Part shown: piece after piece, positions 1 to 8,965 of the stretch
How positions within the stretch are numbered: position 1 is the first letter of the stretch
Layout: each line of letters opens with the position of its first letter
NCBI GenBank assembly: GCA_947494335.1
Contig: CANLUT010000001.1
Location: 601,649 to 665,648, forward strand
Source of the DNA: Oligoflexales bacterium
GTDB lineage: Bacteria > Bdellovibrionota_B > Oligoflexia > Oligoflexales > RGVZ01
Direction: 5' to 3'
Length of the DNA stretch: 64,000 nt
The notes under the pieces: generated by a model
Database searches by the model: none
What the model saw: only the letters and a program-made list of their open reading frames with translations
What the model was told of the DNA's origin: nothing
Program-made: the position numbers and the translations under genes

Positions 1-1830
1 ATCGCAGGTGTGGTTCATCTGAACAACGCTTCCAGCCCGGTCGCTCCAGAAAGTGGCCCCTTTGAAGCGGCCACACGGGTAGCTGATAAGTGTTTTATCC
101 TCATCGGCTCGGTACCCTGGATTTTGATCGCGCATCCACTTTGTATAAAAATAGGACGCGTCGAGTACCCGTTTCCAATCCTCTTGGCCTGGGATGGTCC
201 AGCTGGAGCCAGTCTCCGATGCGCATGACCTTCTTGCTTCATCAAAAGTGACTTCACCGGCGCCGTTGCCCCAATTTTTCATATCGGCGGCAGCAATTGT
301 TGCTGGTGGCATCCAAAAGCTTATGGTGTGGGCGAGGGGCGACGGCAAGTTTAGCTGGGGACGACCACCATCGATCACACTGTTGGACATGGCGACGCAC
401 TCGTTAGTGACAGCATTGAAGTCGATAGATCTGCCGCCACAGTATTCGAATGCGTCAGAAATTTTGCGCAGATATGATTTTAAAGATTTGTATTGGCCTG
501 CGATTCCATTGTGAAACCGTGGGTCGAGGCTCCACTGCTCCCACCCATAGGAACTCCAAATGCGATCAGCTTCTTTGGAAGCCCAGTTTTCTTCAACCAG
601 GAGCTTGGCCAAGATGTCTGTATTTAATCGCGCTAATTCGCGGACTTGTCGATTAAAAATATCGCCACCGCGCTTTTCGCCCTCCGGCTCGAAGCTGAAA
701 ATCACGTTATCATAGCTTTTAATGCCGACGCTCAAAACCGCTTCATTAGACTGCTCTTCCGCGGTCAAGAGTTTATTCATCTCCGCCAGAGACTCTTCGA
801 GAGTTAATTTGGCGCCCTCCGTCGTATTTCGGCCTCGAGCCCGCACCATGACATCTACGGCTTGATCCATGAGTTTTTTGGAACCATTGGCTTTCACGCC
901 AGCCTTCATCTCTTTAGAAACTTCCCCTGCCGACGAGAACTTGGCAGCTGCTTTGGCGCCGTAATTTACGGATCCTGCCATCGAGGTCTCAAATGTTTTT
1001 TTGTTCATAACGGCAACCATCCAAATTTCACGCCCTTGGACGGTGTACTCAATATAGTGATCACCGCAATTTTTAACGAGTCTTCCCCAACTCTGAGCCA
1101 TGGTGGCTTCGGTGCCTGGGAGAGCTTTACCATCGAAAATAACTTGACGAAGTTTGCTATTGAATTGGGGGTTAACAATGGCATTGCTTGCTTTCGCAGG
1201 AAATTCCTTGCGCCCATGCATCAATATGAAGACATTTTCGCTTGTGTTTTGAAAGCGTGCATTTAATTGAGCCTCAAAGCTCGAGGCGATCTCACCAGAA
1301 AGTCTCTTTTTTGACATGCTTGCCGAAGCATTATTCGCATATGTGGCATCAATGGCAGAAGTTACGTCTTTAGTAGACGTCAGATAATAGAGGGCAATAG
1401 CAGTTGTACCACTAGCGTCCCCAAGTGCTGTGCCGGTTCTTTTTTCGTAGGCTATATCAAGCTGAATGTCTCCGATATCCAAGCCGTCATTCTCTGCGAG
1501 CAGCATGTCTGGAGTTACAGGTTCAATCATTCCGTTATTAACGGGCGTTGTGTCGCCACCAGTTATAGAACCTGCTGCTGCCGGATCAGTCGTTGGTGGT
1601 GTGGTCGTGGTATCCGGCGAAGCTACGGTCGGGTCTTCAGTGGCAATCTTTTCCCCAGTGACGCAGAGTGAGCTACTGACATCATTGGTTACTAGATTGA
1701 ATCCTTTCCCTGGTAAGATGAATCCCTTCATCGACAACGTGTCGCGTTTGACCCTTGATGCAGTGCTTCGCGATTTACAGGCCCATACACTGGCCAGAGT
1801 TATCAATAAGATAACGCCTTTTGTTCGCAT
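1..1830 (-). CDS. Large lipoprotein with MACPF-like motif (partial, runs off left edge)
   Basis: An open minus-strand frame of 610 codons runs to position 1 without a stop, so the C-terminus is missing. It begins at ATG 1830 with an AGGAG site just upstream. The N-terminus is a lipoprotein signal with Cys18 in a VWAC lipobox. A Thr/Pro-rich linker follows around residues 65-95. Around residues 247-275 the sequence has WGRLVKNCGDHYIEY, then a GxEIWMVAVMNK strand and a small-residue-rich stretch. This resembles the YGTHYI-type signature of MACPF/perforin-like pore formers, with Asp in place of Thr. Toward the visible end there is a W-x-IPGQEDW segment and several cysteines, reminiscent of lectin-like or DUF1566-type modules. 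Likely an exported, membrane-anchored protein. The MACPF reading is inference and needs a profile search. Confidence 0.75.
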   Translation of the reverse strand, partial: MRTKGVILLITLASVWACKSRSTASRVKRDTLSMKGFILPGKGFNLVTNDVSSSLCVTGEKIATEDPTVASPDTTTTPPTTDPAAAGSITGGDTTPVNNGMIEPVTPDMLLAENDGLDIGDIQLDIAYEKRTGTALGDASGTTAIALYYLTSTKDVTSAIDATYANNASASMSKKRLSGEIASSFEAQLNARFQNTSENVFILMHGRKEFPAKASNAIVNPQFNSKLRQVIFDGKALPGTEATMAQSWGRLVKNCGDHYIEYTVQGREIWMVAVMNKKTFETSMAGSVNYGAKAAAKFSSAGEVSKEMKAGVKANGSKKLMDQAVDVMVRARGRNTTEGAKLTLEESLAEMNKLLTAEEQSNEAVLSVGIKSYDNVIFSFEPEGEKRGGDIFNRQVRELARLNTDILAKLLVEENWASKEADRIWSSYGWEQWSLDPRFHNGIAGQYKSLKSYLRKISDAFEYCGGRSIDFNAVTNECVAMSNSVIDGGRPQLNLPSPLAHTISFWMPPATIAAADMKNWGNGAGEVTFDEARRSCASETGSSWTIPGQEDWKRVLDASYFYTKWMRDQNPGYRADEDKTLISYPCGRFKGATFWSDRAGSVVQMNHTCD

Positions 1831-1978
1831 ACGACTCTCCTTTGTCGAAATAACGGATTTGGGATTGGAATCGGTCTGTTATTCATGGGACTTTAGGTCA
1901 TTAGGTCGCAATACGCTCTGGGCGTCACGCATGCGCATCGTGCGGCACGATATTGATAACGACGCAAAAAAAACGGAT

Positions 1979-2006
1979 TTGAGGTAGGATATGATAGGCT
2001 TATAGG
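1979..2006 (+). promoter_or_regulatory. Possible promoter of the small Cys-rich gene
   Basis: TTGAGG and TATAGG are separated by 16 bp, about 50 bp before the ATG at 2056. The wider gap 1831-2055 lies between two divergent genes. It also repeats the string AACGGATTTG at about 1852 and 1972. The match is by eye and weak. Confidence 0.28.
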
Positions 2007-2055
2007 GTGTTTTTCCTATATTCTGTCACTAATAACTGGTGAAAAGGGGGGTAGA

Positions 2056-2268
2056 ATGAGCTCCAAAAGCGTGGTCTTTTTCTCGTTATTTGCTCTGCTG
2101 ACATTGGGATCCGTGGCTACAGATAAGTCAGTCAGCCGTAATTTGGAGTCTGGGGGCATCAGCTCCGCCTCTTCTGATTGTGATGCTGCTAGTCGATTCT
2201 GCTCGATGCGCTGCATCTCAGAGCCGCCAGGATGCTACGAAAAATGCATGCGAGAAAGTGGCTGCTGA
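2056..2268 (+). CDS. Small secreted cysteine-rich protein
   Basis: This is a 70-residue protein with a G-rich ribosome site (GGGGGG) before ATG 2056. Residues 1-22 form a hydrophobic signal peptide. The mature part is short and carries six cysteines near the C-terminus, with spacing C-x6-C-x3-C-x6-C-x3-C-x5-C, so it contains two CX3C pairs. Such a peptide would be expected to fold in the periplasm or outside the cell with disulfides. No family is recognised. It ends 3 bp before the convergent truC stop. Confidence 0.6.
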   Translation: MSSKSVVFFSLFALLTLGSVATDKSVSRNLESGGISSASSDCDAASRFCSMRCISEPPGCYEKCMRESGC

Positions 2269-2271
2269 TAA

Positions 2272-2955
2272 TTATGTCGTTTCAGTTATCCAGCCGTTTA
2301 GGCTGAGAACTTTACTCATTTCATCTGGTAATGGAGTGCCAATCGTTAACAAGCGTCCTGATGGGTGGGTTATAACCAGTTCAGAGGCGTGCAGTAGTAG
2401 GCGATTCAGGTTCATCCGGTCGCGCCAGATTTGATTGTGATGGCTATCGCCGTGCTTGGTATCGCCAATAATTGGCCAGCCGAGATCTCGAAGGTGTCTT
2501 CTGATTTGATGAAATCTGCCCGTCCGCGGCGAGACTTCAAGGTAGCTATAGCGACTTTGTGGATATTTTTCATTGGGCCATGGAAGTTCGATTTTGGAGA
2601 GGCATTTAATCTCCGTCTCAGCATCTACAATCTTCTCATGAACTTTCAAAGGCTGCTGGCAAACAAGATTGCGCGCGTAACCGCGAGTGATGCAGTGGTA
2701 AGTCTTTTTTGTCTCGCGGGACATAAATTGATCATTCAAGAATTTTAGTACGTCACGATCGGTAGCAAAGACAAGAACGCCACTAGTTCCGCCGTCAAGT
2801 CGATGGACGGGATGAACTTCTCGATTTAATTGATTGCGAAGATGTTGCAGGACAATCGGACGATGGCGATTGAACTCATTGCGATGCACATCCCAGCCTG
2901 ATGGCTTATTGACCGCCACGAGGTCATCGTCTTTGTATAATATTTCGAGTTCCAA
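2272..2955 (-). CDS. truC: tRNA pseudouridine synthase, TruC type (RluA family)
   Basis: A 227-residue RluA-family pseudouridine synthase. The N-terminus (EILYKDDDLVAVNKPSG, then WDVHR) is very like TruC, which makes pseudouridine 65 in certain tRNAs. The catalytic Asp lies in the HRLDGGTSG motif around residues 52-60. The conserved RTGRFHQIRRHL segment is near residue 145 and the KLH-type C-terminal block follows. There is no S4 domain, as expected for TruC. The start is TTG 2955, preceded by AGGAG at 5 nt. It lies 66 bp downstream of mtaB on the same strand, so the two tRNA-modification genes probably form one transcript. Confidence 0.85.
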   Translation of the reverse strand: MELEILYKDDDLVAVNKPSGWDVHRNEFNRHRPIVLQHLRNQLNREVHPVHRLDGGTSGVLVFATDRDVLKFLNDQFMSRETKKTYHCITRGYARNLVCQQPLKVHEKIVDAETEIKCLSKIELPWPNEKYPQSRYSYLEVSPRTGRFHQIRRHLRDLGWPIIGDTKHGDSHHNQIWRDRMNLNRLLLHASELVITHPSGRLLTIGTPLPDEMSKVLSLNGWITETT

Positions 2956-3021
2956 GAGCGCTCCTGATGAGTGGTGCGTTTGCCGAGAAAAGTCGGACTA
3001 TGGAGGTCCAGGGGAAAATAA

Positions 3022-4449
3022 TCAATTGATTGCAGCAGGAACGCCTAGCATTCGATCATTGTTTACAAAACCTTTTAGCGTCCAAAGGCTCGTAGTTCCA
3101 GGAGTGGTTTGAGCATTAGCAACACTGGCCACCACATTCAAGTAGTTGCGAGTAATGCCCATGGGACGTCCGGCATCATCCATATCTCGTTCCCACAGCA
3201 CTTCAACTGGCTGGTTGATGAATCGCGAGCGGTAAGCTTTTTGAAGTGATTGCGATAATGATCGCAGTCTCTGGCCGCGTTCTTTTATAATTGCAATATC
3301 CAGATGTCCCGGCATCTTATCAGCGGCCGTATTAGGTCTCCGCGAGTAAGGGAATACGTGGAGATAGTTAAGGCCGACATTTTTGATGAATTCAAAAGTC
3401 TGCTCGAACTGTTCATCTGTCTCCCCTGGAAATCCAGGAATCACGTCAGCCCCGAGGCAAACATCAGGGAAGTAGTGGCGGGCCATGTCACAGGACTCTT
3501 TGTAACGGGCAGTGTTGTACTTTCGGCGCATACGACGCAGCACATCATCATGCCCAGCTTGCAAGGGAAGGTGAAAGTGGTCGCAAAATTTTGCACGATG
3601 CTCTGCCAAAACTTTGATTAAGCCCTCTGTCAATTCAGCTGGTTCCAGGGAGGAAATTCTAACCCGTGACAAACCATCGACGTCAAAAAGTTGTTTTAGA
3701 AATTCAACGAATGGTTCCGAAGTCGTGTGCTCGCCTTCAGGTGCATGGTCCATTCCGAAGTCACCGATATGGATTCCTGTTAAGACGATTTCTTTTGTTC
3801 CTAACGAGACCAAACGTTTTGCTTCCTGTAGAGCAAGCTCCATCGGAACACTACGACTAGCTCCTCTTGCATAGGGAATTAAACAATAGGCACAAAACCC
3901 GTTACAACCATCCTGGATTTTCAGAAACGCGCGCGTCTGCGTGGAATCTGCGTGATCAAAAAGCGTCAGTGAGGATTTAAAATGGGACTGTTTGTTTTCA
4001 GAAACTGAGCCGATACCTTCTGGTAATTTCAGAATCGATCGTCCCTCGCGTTTGGCTCTTAGCTGACGTTGAACAAAAGCGACGAGTTGGTCTTTGGCTT
4101 CGTTCGGCACGATCACGTCGACTTCGTCCATATCTGCAAGGCGCGCGGAGTCGGTTTGGGCGTAACAGCCCGTCATCACAACCAAGCTCTCAGAGCTGTC
4201 GCGACGGAAACGGCGGGCCAGGTAACGCGCTTCTTTATCAGCGTTATTGGTGACGCTACAGGTGTTCACTATATTGATTGTGGCAAGCGCCGGGTCCTCG
4301 ACCAGTTCATAGCCGACCGCCTTAAACTGATTTTCGATGGCGTGGGAATCGAAGGTGTTTACCTTGCAACCAAGCGTTTTAACGTAAATTTTTTCCGAAG
4401 TCTGATGCTCCGGAGACATTGCTACGTCTTGTGATGGTCGATTGTCCAC
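3022..4449 (-). CDS. mtaB: tRNA t6A37 methylthiotransferase MtaB
   Basis: A 475-residue radical-SAM methylthiotransferase that would convert t6A37 to ms2t6A37 in ANN-decoding tRNAs. The N-terminal UPF0004 domain shows the three cluster cysteines in KTLGCKVN, NTCSVTN and MTGCYAQ. The radical-SAM cluster motif CNGFCAYC is near residue 180, followed by the PYARG segment. The GADVIPGFPGE motif is near residue 335 and a TRAM-like region ends the protein. The KVNTFDS form of the first motif favours MtaB over MiaB or RimO. The chosen start is GTG 4449 with AGGA 6 nt upstream; ATG at codon 11 is possible. Confidence 0.9.
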   Translation of the reverse strand: MDNRPSQDVAMSPEHQTSEKIYVKTLGCKVNTFDSHAIENQFKAVGYELVEDPALATINIVNTCSVTNNADKEARYLARRFRRDSSESLVVMTGCYAQTDSARLADMDEVDVIVPNEAKDQLVAFVQRQLRAKREGRSILKLPEGIGSVSENKQSHFKSSLTLFDHADSTQTRAFLKIQDGCNGFCAYCLIPYARGASRSVPMELALQEAKRLVSLGTKEIVLTGIHIGDFGMDHAPEGEHTTSEPFVEFLKQLFDVDGLSRVRISSLEPAELTEGLIKVLAEHRAKFCDHFHLPLQAGHDDVLRRMRRKYNTARYKESCDMARHYFPDVCLGADVIPGFPGETDEQFEQTFEFIKNVGLNYLHVFPYSRRPNTAADKMPGHLDIAIIKERGQRLRSLSQSLQKAYRSRFINQPVEVLWERDMDDAGRPMGITRNYLNVVASVANAQTTPGTTSLWTLKGFVNNDRMLGVPAAIN

Positions 4450-4631
4450 GACGAGTCCTACTTCCTAAAATCCAACGTTGGCGCTTTATAAGGCAATTTT
4501 AATAGAATGCCAATAATTAAACTCGGCACAGAGGGGACGCAAGGTGGACTTTAAACTCGACAAGGCCAGCAGACAGGCATACTGTGAGGCCCATTAAAAA
4601 TGGCTTTGTCCCTTAAATTTGAGAGGGTTAA

Positions 4632-5441
4632 ATGGGAGTTCTTACGGATCAGCAGAAAGCCAGATTCATGGACCTTTTGTGGTCCATTCAAAGTCGACTG
4701 CTGGCTGCGTTCGAGGAGATAGACGGTAAAGCGAAAGCTGAGCGGAAGTCTTGGGAGCGCGGAGAAGGAGCGGGTGGTGGCACGATGGGAGTCATCCGCG
4801 GTGCCATCGTTGAAAAAGCCGGATGTAATGTTTCGGCTGTCTCAGGTCCTGAATACCCCGCCATTGAAGGTGAGCACAAAGGAAAGCCTTTTTGGGCTGC
4901 TGGCGTCTCAACAATTGCGCATATGTACTCTCCGATGGCCCCCATTGCGCACATGAATGTGCGTTGTCTGGAGGTTGGTGACACCTTTTGGGTTGGTGGC
5001 GGTGCTGACTTAACGCCGTTTAAAGCGTTTGATGACGATACCAAAGCGTTCCATGCCGCACTTGAAGAGGCTTGCCGCGGCGAGTCTCATGGCACCTACG
5101 ATCGTTACAAGAAATGGTGTGACGAGTATTTTTACATCCCTCATCGCAAATCAATACGCGGTGTTGGCGGAATTTTCTTTGACTACTTGAAAGGTGATTT
5201 TGATCAGCTTTTGAACTTCTTAGGCAAGGTGACGTCGGCTTATTGTACCGTTTACCCTGAAATATTGAAAAAAAGGGTCGATGAACCATTTACGGACGAG
5301 CAGAAGGACGCCCAACTTTTTTGGCGTGGACGATATGCAGAGTTTAATCTGGCTTGGGATCGCGGCACCAGGTTTGGATTGATGACGGGTGGGAATACGG
5401 AAGCGATTTTTGTGTCATTGCCGCCGGTCGTTAAGTGGTGA
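4632..5441 (+). CDS. hemF: Coproporphyrinogen III oxidase, aerobic
   Basis: A 269-residue oxygen-dependent enzyme that decarboxylates coproporphyrinogen III to protoporphyrinogen IX in heme synthesis. Diagnostic stretches are SWERGEGAGGG near residue 38, the HMNVR segment, FWVGGGADLTP, YIPHRKSIRGVGGIFFD and RGTRFGLMTGGNTE near the end. GAGAGGG precedes the ATG. The protein stops right after SLPPVVKW. It therefore lacks the roughly 20-25 residue tail seen in E. coli and human enzymes, although short-tailed HemF proteins are known in alphaproteobacteria. It lies 37 bp before ccmF, so heme supply and cytochrome c maturation appear linked in one operon. Confidence 0.95.
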   Translation: MGVLTDQQKARFMDLLWSIQSRLLAAFEEIDGKAKAERKSWERGEGAGGGTMGVIRGAIVEKAGCNVSAVSGPEYPAIEGEHKGKPFWAAGVSTIAHMYSPMAPIAHMNVRCLEVGDTFWVGGGADLTPFKAFDDDTKAFHAALEEACRGESHGTYDRYKKWCDEYFYIPHRKSIRGVGGIFFDYLKGDFDQLLNFLGKVTSAYCTVYPEILKKRVDEPFTDEQKDAQLFWRGRYAEFNLAWDRGTRFGLMTGGNTEAIFVSLPPVVKW

Positions 5442-5478
5442 TGCGAGGCCTAAGACTGAATACGCAATAGGTGTTTGA

Positions 5479-7470
5479 ATGCTAGCTGATTTAGGTTTTT
5501 TTCTTCTCTTTGTATGCACGTTGCTCAGTGTCTACAGTACGTTCGCAAGCATTGCGGCTGGACGTAAGAGGCATCGCAGACTATTTCGCTCAGCAAGAGT
5601 CGCCTCGACTCTATCAGCGGTCTTTTGCTTGCTGGCTTGTTTGATCTTGTGGTTTTTGTTTTTCCAACGCGATTATTCGGTCGCCTATATTTTTAAAAAC
5701 TCATCAAACGATCTACCGTACCTATACCGGATTACTGCGTTCTGGAGCTCTTTAGAGGGTAGCCACACTTTGTGGACCCTTTTATTAGCCATTTTTAGTG
5801 CAATTGCGATGTGGACAGGTTCGAAAGATAATGAGCACATTATGCCTTGGGTCAACGCTGCGTTGCAGGCCGTGCTGTCCTGGATGTTTTTCATGACGAT
5901 CTCTTACTCGGATCCATTCGTTCGCATGTTCCCGCCAATGCCAAACGGGCAGGGCATGAATGCGCTGCTCCAGAATCCCTATATGGCGATTCATCCGCCA
6001 ACACTGTTTACAGGCTACACGACACTGGCGATTCCCTACGCCTATGGTGTTGCAGCATTGTGCTATGGTGATGTGACTGATGGTTGGTTGCGAACCACCA
6101 GACGCTGGGCTTTATTAGCTTGGGTGGCTCTAACATGTGGCGTGTGGCTCGGTGGTCGTTGGGCTTATGTTGAACTAGGATGGGCAGGATACTGGGCTTG
6201 GGACCCGGTTGAAAATAGCTCGCTAATACCCTGGCTACTTGCAACCGCGCTTCTGCATTCCCTTATTGTTCAGGAGAAACTCGGGCACTTGAAGCGACTC
6301 TCAATTGTTTTGGCCGTGATGGCGTTTTTCATGAGTTTTTTCGGAACCTTTTTAACGCGTTCCGGAATTGTTTCATCTGTCCATAGTTTTGCGGAGTCTC
6401 CGATCGGTCCCAATTATCTGGGCTTTCTTGCCGTGCTCTTGATGTTATTTGTTGGACTTTACGCATGGCGTGCCCACGCTGTCTTGCCCGCCGATACTGA
6501 CAAGGTTTGGGGGGTTAGCAAGGAATCAGCGTTAGTGATGACTCAATTTTTACTACTAACCATGGCTGCGATTGTCGTCATCGGGACCCTTTTCCCAATT
6601 GTGTCTGAGGCTTTGACTGGACAGAGGACTTCGATCCAAGCTCCGTACTTTAACGCATTTGCGCCTTGGATTGGTTTGGGGATGATCGTCATGTTGGCAC
6701 TAGGCAATATCATGCGTTTTCAGTCAGCAGTGATCCCACGGGCTAAGTCAACACTTGGAGGATCGGCGCTTCTAGCAGTCCCTGTTTGCGCAGTGCTCAT
6801 TTACTATGGTGACGTAATGTCGACGCCTTCCAGATTTGCATTGGGCGCACAAATTGTAGGTTTGTATCTGTGCAGCTGGGCTTTGATGACCATCACTTGG
6901 GACCTTGTAAATCGCTATCGTGATGTGAACTCAAACCTCAGTTTAATGTGGAATCGCAATCGCGCATTTTTAGGCGCTTGGTTGGCACATGTTGGCGTGT
7001 TGATCGCCATTATTGGCTTTCTTGGTAATTACCGAGGACTTGTCAGTGAAGTGACGCTTCAAAAGGGTCAAACTCACGAGTTCTATGGTTATAGTTTGAA
7101 ATTTGATGGCATCAGCACCGACCAGAAAGACAATGCGACGTTATTTCAAGCACCACTCGTGGTTAGCCGTCAGGGCGAGCAGTTAGGTGTGATTTACCCC
7201 GCAAAAAGCAGGTATCCGACGAAGGCCGAGTTGCTGAACGAGGTCGGTTTAATGACATCGCTCTGGCACGACCTCTACGTTGTGGTGGCTGACTTTGAGC
7301 GGAAGACCGGGGCGGCCGTTACGCTGCAGGTTCATATTAATCCGACGGTTCGCTTTGTTTGGTTGTCCGCATTTTTTCTTGCGATTGGTGGTTTTATTGC
7401 CATGTCTGACAGACATCGTGGCCAACGCTCAAGGGATGTGATCGCCGGTGAGTGGGAGGTGCGGGCGTGA
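5479..7470 (+). CDS. ccmF: Cytochrome c heme lyase subunit CcmF
   Basis: A 663-residue polytopic inner-membrane protein of system I cytochrome c maturation, which transfers heme from CcmE to apocytochrome. The tryptophan-rich WWD-type motif is seen as WAGYWAWDPVEN near residue 240. Conserved surrounding blocks are NPYMAIHPPTLFTGY near 165 and FLTRSGIVSSVHSFAES near 295. More than ten hydrophobic segments are visible. A periplasmic segment precedes the last helix, where the conserved region is followed by a basic cytoplasmic tail. The stop overlaps the ccmH start. No ccmABCDE gene is visible in the window, so the rest of the pathway must be elsewhere. Confidence 0.95.
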   Translation: MLADLGFFLLFVCTLLSVYSTFASIAAGRKRHRRLFRSARVASTLSAVFCLLACLILWFLFFQRDYSVAYIFKNSSNDLPYLYRITAFWSSLEGSHTLWTLLLAIFSAIAMWTGSKDNEHIMPWVNAALQAVLSWMFFMTISYSDPFVRMFPPMPNGQGMNALLQNPYMAIHPPTLFTGYTTLAIPYAYGVAALCYGDVTDGWLRTTRRWALLAWVALTCGVWLGGRWAYVELGWAGYWAWDPVENSSLIPWLLATALLHSLIVQEKLGHLKRLSIVLAVMAFFMSFFGTFLTRSGIVSSVHSFAESPIGPNYLGFLAVLLMLFVGLYAWRAHAVLPADTDKVWGVSKESALVMTQFLLLTMAAIVVIGTLFPIVSEALTGQRTSIQAPYFNAFAPWIGLGMIVMLALGNIMRFQSAVIPRAKSTLGGSALLAVPVCAVLIYYGDVMSTPSRFALGAQIVGLYLCSWALMTITWDLVNRYRDVNSNLSLMWNRNRAFLGAWLAHVGVLIAIIGFLGNYRGLVSEVTLQKGQTHEFYGYSLKFDGISTDQKDNATLFQAPLVVSRQGEQLGVIYPAKSRYPTKAELLNEVGLMTSLWHDLYVVVADFERKTGAAVTLQVHINPTVRFVWLSAFFLAIGGFIAMSDRHRGQRSRDVIAGEWEVRA

Positions 7471-7973
7471 GGCGGATTGCGATCATTTTGACCGTTTTGT
7501 CGCTCACAGTTTGTGCGACGGCGTCCTTTTCGCAAGGAATTGCCAAGCCTCGTGATGACCTCAAAGTGGAAGATCACACCTTTCGAGATGTAGCCGGGGA
7601 CTTACGGTGTCCAACCTGCACGGGTCTCAGTGTTCTTGATAGCGATGCGTCTTTTTCTATCCAAATCAAAAACGAAGTGAAAGAGCAACTAGCCGCTGGA
7701 AAATCTAAAGACGAGATTTTAAATTTTTTTACTGATCGTTATGGTCCATGGATTTTACGTGTGCCTCCAAAAGAGGGTGTTCATGTTTTTGCATGGATTA
7801 TTCCAATTGCTGTTTTGATCCTCGGGCCGATAATTATTTGGCTCACAGTGTGGTCTCGACGCCGGCGTGTTCGTACCGATGAGTTGGTAACGCGCACAGT
7901 TGATGATGTGGTTACTGAGATGCATGAAAAACTGGAACAGCTACGAGGCAAAGATGCGGGGGCCAAACGATGA
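7467..7973 (+). CDS. ccmH: Cytochrome c maturation protein CcmH (CcmL-type thioreductase)
   Basis: A 168-residue protein that reduces or presents apocytochrome CXXCH thiols to the heme lyase. I chose GTG 7467 because it overlaps the ccmF stop (GTGA) and has GGAGG 7 nt upstream; a GTG 15 nt earlier is less well placed. The signal peptide covers residues 1-25. The redox motif LRCPTC lies around residue 47 in the canonical RCPxCxGLSV context. The TDRYGPWIL block is near residue 85. One transmembrane helix lies around residues 106-130 and a short cytoplasmic tail follows. The length suits the N-terminal CcmH half, with no fused TPR domain. Confidence 0.93.
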   Translation: MRRIAIILTVLSLTVCATASFSQGIAKPRDDLKVEDHTFRDVAGDLRCPTCTGLSVLDSDASFSIQIKNEVKEQLAAGKSKDEILNFFTDRYGPWILRVPPKEGVHVFAWIIPIAVLILGPIIIWLTVWSRRRRVRTDELVTRTVDDVVTEMHEKLEQLRGKDAGAKR

Positions 7974-8278
7974 ATCCGCTAGTTCTAGTTTGCAGCCTGG
8001 TTTGTTTAATTGTGATGATTGCGGTTTTTCTACCCTTTGTTTGGGGTCCCGGTGGGCTGCTTCAGGACGCGGCGACGACCGATGATATTGAAACTCTGAT
8101 GAAACGTGAACAGGCTATCTTACAGCGATGGCTGCGTGATGAAGCCGCAGCAGCTGCCGGCGAAATTTCCAAAACTGAATGGCAGCAACGTCAAAGCTAT
8201 CTCACCAGTCGTTACGTGGATTTGGCGCGTCGCGTCGCGTGGTTGAAATCATCCGACACTCAGCAGGAGAAAGAATGA
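7970..8278 (+). CDS. Small CcmI-like membrane protein
   Basis: A 102-residue protein coupled to ccmH by a 4-bp ATGA overlap. Residues 6-27 form one transmembrane helix. The rest is a charged helical region with E-rich and AAAA stretches, similar in layout to the N-terminal part of CcmI/CycH, which chaperones apocytochromes. A TPR domain like that of full-length CcmI is absent. The role as a short CcmI substitute is inferred from position and shape only. Confidence 0.75.
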   Translation: MNPLVLVCSLVCLIVMIAVFLPFVWGPGGLLQDAATTDDIETLMKREQAILQRWLRDEAAAAAGEISKTEWQQRQSYLTSRYVDLARRVAWLKSSDTQQEKE

Positions 8279-8952
8279 AACGTCTATCCTCCATAGCTGT
8301 GTGGACCATTTTTTTAATGGGGTTGGCCGGGCATTTGCGGGCCGCAGATGATGTTATGGTCATGCCAAAGCAGCTTTTGGTGTTAAAGCCTGCGATCGAC
8401 TCCGTTGCTGGTACCTGGGTGGCTGCAGTAAGAAATGCAGGGAATTCAGACGTTAACTTCTCGCTTCCGGTTCTGTTGCCCGCAGACGCGAGTGACTTTA
8501 TGCCGATTGAGGGTCTATCTGCTGATCAAATTCGCCTTGGAAACAAGGGTCTGGAAATCGAAAAGCCGTTTAGTCCTGGTGTCACTGTGGTTAGTGTGGG
8601 ATTTGTACTTCCTGCCCGATCGGGTCGGGCTATGATGAAACTACATAGTCGTGCAGATGTCGGTGAGTTGACGGTCATGACGCCGCGAGGGCTTTTGGAT
8701 GTGCGTTCACCTGAGCTTGTTGAAACGGCTCCGGACGTACAGGATATGCAGCGCTACAGCGTCTGGACGGTGAACCGGATGCTGTTGGCAGACCAGACTC
8801 TTGATATTTCTATTGGTGGAGTTCCCGAAGGGCGATCCAAGCTGTGGCTCGTGGGTGGATTGCTGGGTATAGTTCTCGTTTTTGGTAGTTGGATTTTTGC
8901 GCGACGAACAGAGCCACAGATCAAGTCGGCTGCAATTGACGAATTAGCATAA
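8275..8952 (+). CDS. Exported protein of the ccm operon, unknown function
   Basis: A 225-residue protein whose ATG 8275 overlaps the previous stop (ATGA) and has GGAG upstream; an earlier in-frame ATG would lie inside the preceding gene. It has a signal peptide (residues 1-23, ending LRA-AD), a beta-rich periplasmic domain and one C-terminal transmembrane helix (about 190-212) followed by a basic tail. It may be a periplasmic protein anchored near the heme lyase. No family recognised; the tight coupling to ccmH is the main clue to its role. Confidence 0.75.
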   Translation: MKRLSSIAVWTIFLMGLAGHLRAADDVMVMPKQLLVLKPAIDSVAGTWVAAVRNAGNSDVNFSLPVLLPADASDFMPIEGLSADQIRLGNKGLEIEKPFSPGVTVVSVGFVLPARSGRAMMKLHSRADVGELTVMTPRGLLDVRSPELVETAPDVQDMQRYSVWTVNRMLLADQTLDISIGGVPEGRSKLWLVGGLLGIVLVFGSWIFARRTEPQIKSAAIDELA

Positions 8953-8965
8953 GTGAGGTGTATTG

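Noticed and set aside
194-1266. Several plus-strand ORFs of 68-134 codons
   Set aside because: They are shadows of the long minus-strand lipoprotein frame, which has a signal peptide, a good ribosome site and protein-like composition.
5420-5480. HemF C-terminus apparently truncated
   Set aside because: Other frames after the stop do not continue the tail, and short-tailed HemF proteins ending after PPxVKW are known, so I do not call a frameshift.
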